Both the position numbers and the translations under genes were made by a program. Positions 42,878 through 48,551 of a DNA stretch of 48,551 bases are shown here, in pieces; the first letter of the stretch is position 1; each line of letters opens with the position of its first letter. The notes under the pieces were generated by a model. It ran no database searches and had not been told where the DNA came from. It saw only the letters and a program-made list of their open reading frames with translations. Source of the DNA: Melioribacteraceae bacterium (lineage in GTDB: Bacteria; Bacteroidota; Ignavibacteria; Ignavibacteriales; Melioribacteraceae); NCBI GenBank assembly GCA_015493615.1, contig WGCV01000025.1, forward strand, positions 1 through 48,551. Reading direction: 5' to 3'.

Positions 42878-45046
42878 TTATACCAATGAAAGGTTTGCAA
42901 ATTTGGCGACGAGAGTTTTCATCCCGTGGCTTTCAAATTGAATGGAAATTTTAGCCATGTCTCCCGAACCTTCAATCGCCATAATTTTACCCGTCCCGAA
43001 AATCTTATGCGTAACCCGGCTGCCTACGCGATAAGTTCTTCTGTCCGCATCCGGATCGGCTACTCCTTTGTACAAATCGTCGTAGTAAGATTTTCTTTTT
43101 CTTCCCGAACGGGCATGCGAAGCTTTGGCTTCGTCAAGAACTTCAGGATCAACTTCATCAATAAATCTGGAACGGTCCTGGTAAGCTACTTCGCCGAATC
43201 TGTAGCGGGAACGCGCGTAAGTTAAATATAGTTTTTCCTTAGCTCTCGTAAAGGCAACGTAAAATAGTCGCCGTTCTTCTTCAATGTCTGCGTCGGAATC
43301 AAACTTTCTGTTTATCGGGAAAAGGTCTTCTTCCAAACCGCTTAAAAATACAACTGGAAACTCCAAACCTTTGGCGCTGTGAATTGTCATCAACGTAACA
43401 AAGTTTGCTTCTTCTTTCATCTGGTCGATACCGCTCACAAGAGAAACTTCGGCGAGGAAGTCGTCTATGGTTGCGCCTTTATTTGTTTTAGTAAAATCTT
43501 GGATTGCGTTCAGCAGTTCCTGAACGTTCTGATATCTCACAAGAGAATCTTTTGAGTTTTCTTCCTTGTACATCCTCAAAACGCCAAGCTCGTCCACAAG
43601 AGCGGAAGTCAGTTCATAAAGGGAAAGTTTATCTTTCAGCTCGATATATTTGTTCAAAAGAAGTTTAAACTGCTTTACGTTTTTCTGAATTCTTTCCTTT
43701 ACTTCTATCACTTCAAAAATTCTCGCCATAGTGTCGAAGAAGCTGATATTCAGTTTGCGCGAAAAAGCAAGCATCTTTTCGACGGAAGTATTCCCGATTC
43801 CCCTTTGCGGAAAGTTCATTATTCGAAGCAGGCTTTCCTCATCGTTCTGATTAGCCAGCACGCGCAGGTAAGCAAGAATGTCCTTTACCTCTTTTCTGCG
43901 GTAAAACTCAACGCCTCCGACAATCTGATAAGGAAGTTTTTCTCTTCTCAAAGCGTCTTCCAACGCGCGCGACTGCGAGTTGGTTCTATAAAGAATAGCG
44001 ATATCATTGAGAGAAATTTTTCTTTTCTGAACTTCTTTCTTGATGTTCTTCGCGATTTGGAAAGCTTCATCTTTTTCGTCCGAACATCTGATTACGGTAA
44101 TTTTGTCCCCTTCCTCTTGTTCCGTCCAAAGATTTTTCTCAATCTGATTTTTATTCTTTTCAATTACGGAATTGGCTCCTTTAAGAATGTTAGCCGTCGA
44201 ACGATAGTTCTGTTCCAGCTTAAACATCTTAGCGTTGCTGAAATCTTTCTGGAAATCAAGCATGTTGGAAATATCCGCTCCGCGCCAGCCGTAAATGCTT
44301 TGAGCGTCGTCGCCGACAACGCAGACTTTAATCCTCTGAGAAGTAAGCATTCGCACAAGTTCGTATTGCGCTCTGTTCGTGTCCTGGTACTCGTCAACAA
44401 GAATGTAGCGGAATTGTCCCCTGTAACGGGCGGCAATCTTCGGATTTTTATTAAAAAGTTCAATCGGTTTCAACAATAAATCGTCAAAGTCCATCGCATT
44501 ATTTTCAAAGAGACGCTTGTTGTAAAGTTCGTAAACGTCGGCAAATTTTTCGTCAAGGGAGGAATCGGCAAAGTTTTTTCTAAACTCGTCGGGAGTAACC
44601 ATGTGGTTTTTCATATTGCTGATTCTGTGCTGAGCGTTGTTCGGAGTAAACAAATCGGTGGAAATGTCGAGTTCCTGCATTACGTGACTGACAAGAGCTA
44701 CGGAATCGTCTCTGTCGTAAATTGAGAAATTCGGTTTATAACCTAACTTTTCGGCGTTCACTCTTAAAATCTTTGCAAAAACAGAATGGAAAGTTCCCAT
44801 CCAAACACCGTCGGCTTTTTTCCCGATGAGTTTTTTTATTCTTTCCTTCATTTCATTTGCCGCTTTGTTTGTAAAGGTAAGGGCTAAAATGGATGAAGGT
44901 TCGTATCCTTTTTCAATCAAATACGCAATTTTATGCGTTAAAACTTTTGTCTTACCGGAACCTGCTCCGGCGACAATTATTTGAGAATTTTTTATGCATT
45001 CAACCGCTTCACGTTGGTTATCGTTTAGAGATTTTAGTATCTTCAT
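42878..45046 (-). CDS. UvrD/PcrA-type DNA helicase
   Basis: 722 aa. SF1A helicase. Walker A is VAGAGSGKTKVL (residues about 25-36). Motif Ia LTFTNKAANEMKERI, motif II VDEYQDTN, motif III VGDDAQSIYGWRGA, motif IV LEQNYRST, motif V TIHSAKGLEFPVVFLSGLEE and motif VI FYVAFTRAKEKLYLTYA are all present. The short C-terminal domain (RVGSRVTHKIFGTGKIMAIEG) is the PcrA-type Tudor-like tail, which contacts RNA polymerase in relatives. The ribosome site GAGGAAAT is followed by ATG. It unwinds DNA in repair and replication; PcrA versus UvrD cannot be settled. Confidence 0.92.
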   Translation of the reverse strand: MKILKSLNDNQREAVECIKNSQIIVAGAGSGKTKVLTHKIAYLIEKGYEPSSILALTFTNKAANEMKERIKKLIGKKADGVWMGTFHSVFAKILRVNAEKLGYKPNFSIYDRDDSVALVSHVMQELDISTDLFTPNNAQHRISNMKNHMVTPDEFRKNFADSSLDEKFADVYELYNKRLFENNAMDFDDLLLKPIELFNKNPKIAARYRGQFRYILVDEYQDTNRAQYELVRMLTSQRIKVCVVGDDAQSIYGWRGADISNMLDFQKDFSNAKMFKLEQNYRSTANILKGANSVIEKNKNQIEKNLWTEQEEGDKITVIRCSDEKDEAFQIAKNIKKEVQKRKISLNDIAILYRTNSQSRALEDALRREKLPYQIVGGVEFYRRKEVKDILAYLRVLANQNDEESLLRIMNFPQRGIGNTSVEKMLAFSRKLNISFFDTMARIFEVIEVKERIQKNVKQFKLLLNKYIELKDKLSLYELTSALVDELGVLRMYKEENSKDSLVRYQNVQELLNAIQDFTKTNKGATIDDFLAEVSLVSGIDQMKEEANFVTLMTIHSAKGLEFPVVFLSGLEEDLFPINRKFDSDADIEEERRLFYVAFTRAKEKLYLTYARSRYRFGEVAYQDRSRFIDEVDPEVLDEAKASHARSGRKRKSYYDDLYKGVADPDADRRTYRVGSRVTHKIFGTGKIMAIEGSGDMAKISIQFESHGMKTLVAKFANLSLV

Positions 45047-45360
45047 ATTTCCTCGAATTTTTAGAAGTGCAAATATACAAAAACTGAATCGCTTAACAAA
45101 AAAATTGGCTTAAATAATTGCGAAATCGCCTCATACAAGTGGAAATTTCACTCAAGAAATATTTTTCGGAGAATATTATAAACGACTTATCCTCTTGTGT
45201 AGCGGTTAGTAACATTGTCTCAATGGTGGCTGAGCTGCTGAAAACTCTATCTCGTCGGTTTTCTGTAGAAACAGTAGTATAAATCTCTGCCGGTATGTGG
45301 TTACTTAATACTGTTAAATGATTGTTTTTTTGTAGTGATGATATCTCTGCACTGATTGCC
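45047..45360. other. Gap without a recognisable gene
   Basis: An open frame on the minus strand (45093-45461) has its first residues in repeat DNA and no ribosome site, so it is not called. The rest is unremarkable, with no long palindrome. May be decayed sequence. Confidence 0.5.
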
Positions 45361-45780
45361 AAGGAAGGGGAATTTAATTCCCCTCTGAACAGAGGGGTGG
45401 ATTCCGACGAAACGGAGTGTAGTCGGAAGACGGGGTGTGGATAGATGCCGAATTTTCTCACATTTTGCTTAAATTTCAGGCAAAGCTCCTACCCCGTCTT
45501 CGCTAACGCGTCGCCACACTACATTTCGTTCCTTCAACGTCCGCCACTGGCGGATTGTTCGTTGAAGGTATTTAGCAGCATCATTACTTTCATACCTTCG
45601 AGGAAACGAGTACCTCGAAGGAAAGTTAAATTTTGATTTTCACACATTTTGTTTAATTCTAAGGCAAAGCCCTACCCCGTCTCCGCCAGAGGCGGAGCCA
45701 CCCCTTCCACGGGAAGGGGAATTTACACTTTCGCGTCGCCACTCCGCCTCGGGGGATTCCACGAAAAAGGGAATTTAATT
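45361..45780. repeat. Modular repeat array, same orientation as the window start (B-C-A-C)
   Basis: Modules B (45377-45440), C (45477-45520), A (45525-45630) and C (45661-45722) occur in the order and orientation seen at 147-494. TCCGCC/GGCGGA hairpins sit at 45540-45554 (inside module A) and 45682-45696 (inside module C). CCCCTTCC/GGAAGGGG ends module C near 45701-45719. A direct repeat of about 360 bp with the window start. Confidence 0.85.
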
Positions 45781-45795
45781 TTTTAAGTTGCTCTA

Positions 45796-46053
45796 TTACT
45801 TTTCAGCCGCCGGTAGCGGATCCCAAATCACGAGAATTACAGCTCCGTTTTCCGATGTAAACGGTCAGTGCTGTACTCCGGCATGGATAATCTGGTATGT
45901 CCCCTCCTGATATTCAACTCCGTCGCTTACATACGAATCTTCCAAAACAAAGCGCTGTTCAGTTGAAATATGAGAATGACCTTCCACGTGAAATCCGGCT
46001 GGTAGTTTCAGAAGCAATGTTTTAGCGCCATCCTCATCGCGCAGAGTTTTCAT
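45796..46053 (-). pseudogene. ChrR-like cupin protein interrupted by an in-frame TGA
   Basis: GGAGG lies before ATG 46053. The first 62 codons encode a cupin with HSHISTEQRF (motif 1) and GTYQIIHAGVQH (motif 2), then TGA at 45865-45867. The same frame continues for 22 more sense codons (PFTSENGAVILVIWDP then LPAAEK) to TAA at 45796. A Gly or similar residue would fit at the TGA position, and GGA-to-TGA is a single substitution. Other genes in the window end on TGA, so the code is standard. A nonsense mutation or sequencing error is likeliest; programmed readthrough is possible but unsupported. The family is small single-domain cupins of anti-sigma/ChrR type. Confidence 0.65.
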
Positions 46054-46109
46054 TTTTGCCTCCGATTTGTGAGTTGCTCAATTTATGTGAAAAATAAATC
46101 AATAGAGAC

Positions 46110-46185
46110 CTTTGCATATCCTAAATTTGTCATATTGAGTCCGCAAGGCGGGATCAGAATGACATATAAATTAGGTTCTGCAAAG
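46110..46185. repeat. Minimal 76-bp palindromic element (TGTCATTCTGA family)
   Basis: A near-perfect palindrome: CTTTGCATATCCTAAATTTG and TGTCATATTGA on the left, TCAGAATGACA and TTAGGTTCTGCAAAG on the right, joined by GTCCGCAAGGCGGGA. It is the two ends of the larger elements at 12459 and 22304 brought together, lacking their interior. Confidence 0.75.
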
Positions 46186-46201
46186 CCTTCTAAAAATAAA
46201 T

Positions 46202-48040
46202 TTATTTTAAAAAGAAAACTGCTTCTACTCTTCTATTCTTGTTCCTTCCTTCAAAAGTATCGTTGGAGGCAATCGGGTTCTTGTTCCCTATTCCCTTTGC
46301 AATCAGTAATTTGGATTTAACTCCCATTTGCACTAAATATCGTTTTACTGTTTTTGCTCTTACCGAAGAGAGCTTTTTGTTTAAAGCGTCGCCGCCCCAT
46401 GAATCGGAATAAACCTCAATAATCACCTTTTTTATCGAAGGAGTTTTCTTAATCAAAGTTCTTAATTTTCTTAAAATCAATCGATTTTTCTTGGAAGGTT
46501 TTCTTTCATAAGCCGCCAACTTCAGTCCGGTAAGTCTGATTCGGAGTTTATTTTTCCCCTTAATTATAACAACTTCTCCTTCTCCGAATTCACTCTTGGC
46601 ATTTTTTATCAATTCTTCCATTGGAGAAGCGCGTTTAACGACTTTCTCATTTCCAACCGTTTTTGGCTTCTCATGAACCGTATCGGATTTTGCCGGAGAG
46701 CTGATTTTTACAATCTTCGGAGCGGGTTTATTTTTCTCAACCGGTATTTTCACTATCCGGTTTTTCTTTTGCGCGGAAGGTTTTGCAGTATCCCGAGTTT
46801 TAGGGACGGCGGTTTCCTCAGTTGGTTTATTCTTATTTAGAACAACTTCCCTGTTACCGAAAGGATAAAGATTATGTAGGACAAGACTGTCAATTTCTCT
46901 CTGTTTGTTTTGTTTATAAAGGTTTGTTATCAGTCCGACCCTTGTTAAAACTTCTTTGGCTTGCGAGTAATATTTCTTAATTTTTTTATCGTACCGGTTT
47001 TGTTTGAATGCCCCGTCGGCAAGCGAGATAAGGAGTTCGGCTCTTCGAATCAGATTTGGAGCATACCGTTCCGAATGTTCGGCTTTTAATGAATCAAGAT
47101 TCAATTTAAGCGAATTAATGTAATGCGAGTAGATCGCCTCTTTCTCGGCATCCCAAAAAAATTTTGAAGCAATTAAAAATTTACTATCCGCTCCTTTTTT
47201 GTCCCCCTTTTCCAACAAAGTTCCGCCTTCTTTAGCAGTGCTTAATGCTTTGTTCCAGCTTGAATCAGCCCAAACATTAGCGTCGGCTTTCTTTGCAAAT
47301 GAATACGCGGTAAGCAAATCCGCTTGAGCTTCATCACGCTTCTTTGAAACCGTTAAGGCTTTTTTTAAATAAAGTTCAGCAGACAAAATATTTTTAACAA
47401 ACTCATCGCTCTTTCCGCTTTTGGCAAAAAAGAAACCGTCGTCTATCAGCTTCTTCCCTTTTTGAAAATTAACGGGTGAAAATAAATCGGCGCGATTCTT
47501 TTCACACTTCAGCTTCAAGTCAATCACCGGAGATATCAGCTTCTTATTTTGAGCTATAATAACGGCTCCTTCAAAAAAATCGTTTGCCAATTTCCGTTCA
47601 TGGTCAATCTTGCCCCTCGGAGCTTCTTCTTCGGAAAGTCTGATAGCCGAACTGAAATGCTTTTCCCCCTCGTCAAAGTATTGCCGGGAAAATTTATCTT
47701 TATTTGATTTCTCAGCTTCTTTTTTCAGCTTCAACGTTAAAGCAAAAATCTCGGAATTTATTTTAGAGCGTTCAACCGCTTTGTATAAATAGGTTTCGGC
47801 ATTCTGCAGTTTATTATAAACCTCAGAAACATCTTTTCCCGAATCATAATCTTTCTCAGCCGATTTGTAATAAGCGGTTCCTTTGTTGTAGTTTTCCGGA
47901 GATAAAAGAGAGGCGTTTGTTTTTTGGGCTGATTTAAGAAGTTCCCGCGCTCCCTTAAAAAGATTCTCTTTTTGCGATTGCGAGAACGCTAACGAGATTA
48001 ATATAAAGAATATTACTATAAAACTTTTTGCTTTCATCAT
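46202..48040 (-). CDS. OmpA-domain envelope protein with DUF4398/TPR-like repeats
   Basis: 612 aa. A signal peptide (FIVIFFILISLAFSQ) is followed by three to four helical repeats (about 25-330; each with an AEKDYDSG- or AELYLKKA-like core) resembling DUF4398/TPR modules. A basic, Pro/Lys-rich linker (about 395-480) leads to a C-terminal OmpA peptidoglycan-binding domain. That domain has IEVYSDSWGGDALNKKLSSVRAKTVKRYL and NRRVEAVFF, including the Asp-x9-LSxxRA and NRR residues that hold diaminopimelate. Probably links the cell wall to the outer membrane. AGAGAG precedes the ATG. Monocistronic. Confidence 0.85.
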   Translation of the reverse strand: MMKAKSFIVIFFILISLAFSQSQKENLFKGARELLKSAQKTNASLLSPENYNKGTAYYKSAEKDYDSGKDVSEVYNKLQNAETYLYKAVERSKINSEIFALTLKLKKEAEKSNKDKFSRQYFDEGEKHFSSAIRLSEEEAPRGKIDHERKLANDFFEGAVIIAQNKKLISPVIDLKLKCEKNRADLFSPVNFQKGKKLIDDGFFFAKSGKSDEFVKNILSAELYLKKALTVSKKRDEAQADLLTAYSFAKKADANVWADSSWNKALSTAKEGGTLLEKGDKKGADSKFLIASKFFWDAEKEAIYSHYINSLKLNLDSLKAEHSERYAPNLIRRAELLISLADGAFKQNRYDKKIKKYYSQAKEVLTRVGLITNLYKQNKQREIDSLVLHNLYPFGNREVVLNKNKPTEETAVPKTRDTAKPSAQKKNRIVKIPVEKNKPAPKIVKISSPAKSDTVHEKPKTVGNEKVVKRASPMEELIKNAKSEFGEGEVVIIKGKNKLRIRLTGLKLAAYERKPSKKNRLILRKLRTLIKKTPSIKKVIIEVYSDSWGGDALNKKLSSVRAKTVKRYLVQMGVKSKLLIAKGIGNKNPIASNDTFEGRNKNRRVEAVFFLK

Positions 48041-48551
48041 AGCTCTCTTTTTACAGATTACAAGATAAAATTTTATGGGAAAACTTTCAGTACAAAAATT
48101 TTAGAATTATCTTCTTTAATATAATGCCTCAACTTAAAATTGAATGAACTAATCCGAAAAAGCCATTCGATTCTTTGTCACAGAAGCAAAACGAAAGACG
48201 CAAGGCAATACCTAATTTGTCATTCTTTTCGCCGGCGCGAGATCAGAATGACCATGTTTGGTAAAAACAAGGCAGGCAAATTCCCCTTCCTATGGAAGGG
48301 GTGGCGACGCGTTAGCGGCGTCGGGGTAGGCGCTTTGCCTGAAATTTAAGCAAAATGTGAGAAAACTCGGCATCTCCCCACACCCCGTCTTCCGACTTCA
48401 CTCCGTTACGTCGGAATCCACCCCTCTGTCCAGAGGGGAATTAAAAAATTAAGCAAAAAGCGAGAAAATTCGGCATTTAACTTTCCTTCGAGGTACTCGT
48501 TTCCTCGAAGGTATGAAAGTAATGATGCTGCTAAATACCTTCAACGAACAA
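48041..48551. repeat. Modular repeat array, inverted copy at the window end
   Basis: Bases 48216-48256 hold a short TGTCATTCT...AGAATGACCA arm. From about 48275 to the end the array reads C-B-A, the reverse complement of the window start. The last 14 bases are the right half of the module A hairpin, so the window stops inside the repeat. No gene is supported here. Positions 48041-48210 show nothing recognisable. Confidence 0.8.

Noticed and set aside
45093-45461. A 122-codon minus-strand open frame
   Set aside because: Its start lies in repeat module B, it lacks a ribosome site and has no recognisable motif.
45865-45867. Selenocysteine at the TGA in the cupin gene
   Set aside because: No convincing stem-loop right after the TGA, and Sec does not fit the cupin position, where Gly or similar is expected.
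1-48551. CRISPR arrays, tRNA and rRNA genes
   Set aside because: Repeats in the window are not regularly spaced, and no cloverleaf or rRNA-like segment was recognised by eye.

Overview
The window looks like a chromosomal contig from an AT-rich member of the Bacteroidota/Chlorobiota/Ignavibacteriota lineage, most likely an ignavibacterium. This is inferred from several things together. There is a protein carrying a type IX secretion (Por) sorting-like module, a YbeY with an Asp in place of the third metal His, and a delta' subunit without the zinc-finger cysteines. There is also a standalone HprK next to HPF, a response-regulator/PEP-pyruvate-binding fusion, and many palindromic intergenic repeats. 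No rRNA, tRNA or CRISPR array was seen. Both window ends fall inside copies of the same repeat in opposite orientation, which suggests the window is a whole contig broken at repeats.

Layout. 0-6 kb: a modular repeat block, a secreted 651-aa protein, more repeats, and a 997-aa REC-REC-PEP/pyruvate-binding protein (all minus strand). 6.1-10.7 kb: a tight plus-strand housekeeping run trpS-scpA-scpB-rluB-lysS ending in a hairpin. 10.7-15.8 kb: DUF2279 membrane protein, family 2 glycosyltransferase, Wzi-like outer-membrane barrel, gamma-carbonic anhydrase-like protein and an MBL-fold hydrolase. 15.9-22.2 kb: ybeY-smg-like-xer-hpf-hprK, then an M23 peptidase, DUF2795, holB and ricT. 22.5-25.1 kb: a 3-hydroxyacyl-CoA dehydrogenase/thiolase pair flanked by two same-orientation 105-bp repeats. 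25.7-28.4 kb: a visibly more AT-rich accessory island on the minus strand with a four-gene unit of unknown function, one member a small peptide gene broken by a frameshift. 28.4-32.7 kb: pgsA-ftsY-dagK-small membrane protein, and purF. 32.8-36.8 kb: umuDC and an S9 dipeptidyl-peptidase-like enzyme. 36.8-37.8 kb: a dense repeat graveyard. 37.8-45 kb (minus): FAD dehydrogenase, YjbQ, Ogt, DusB, MFS transporter and UvrD/PcrA helicase. 45-48.5 kb: repeats, a cupin gene interrupted by an in-frame TGA, and an OmpA-domain protein.

How the genes fit together. Most of the window is core cell biology: translation (trpS, lysS, rluB, ybeY, hpf, dusB), chromosome maintenance (scpAB, xer, holB, uvrD), SOS-type repair (umuDC, ogt), membrane and envelope biogenesis (pgsA, dagK, ftsY, M23, Wzi-like, OmpA-like) and fatty-acid/CoA chemistry.

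The least explained material is the intergenic DNA. At least five palindromic repeat families are present, and a tiny TCCGCC/GGCGGA hairpin recurs inside several of them. One comparison of two element copies shows it present in one and absent in the other, as if it were itself inserted. Other items worth follow-up are the AT-rich island operon, the cupin with a TGA, the sorting-like domain placed mid-protein, a CRP/FNR-like palindrome, and the cysteine cluster in TrpS.
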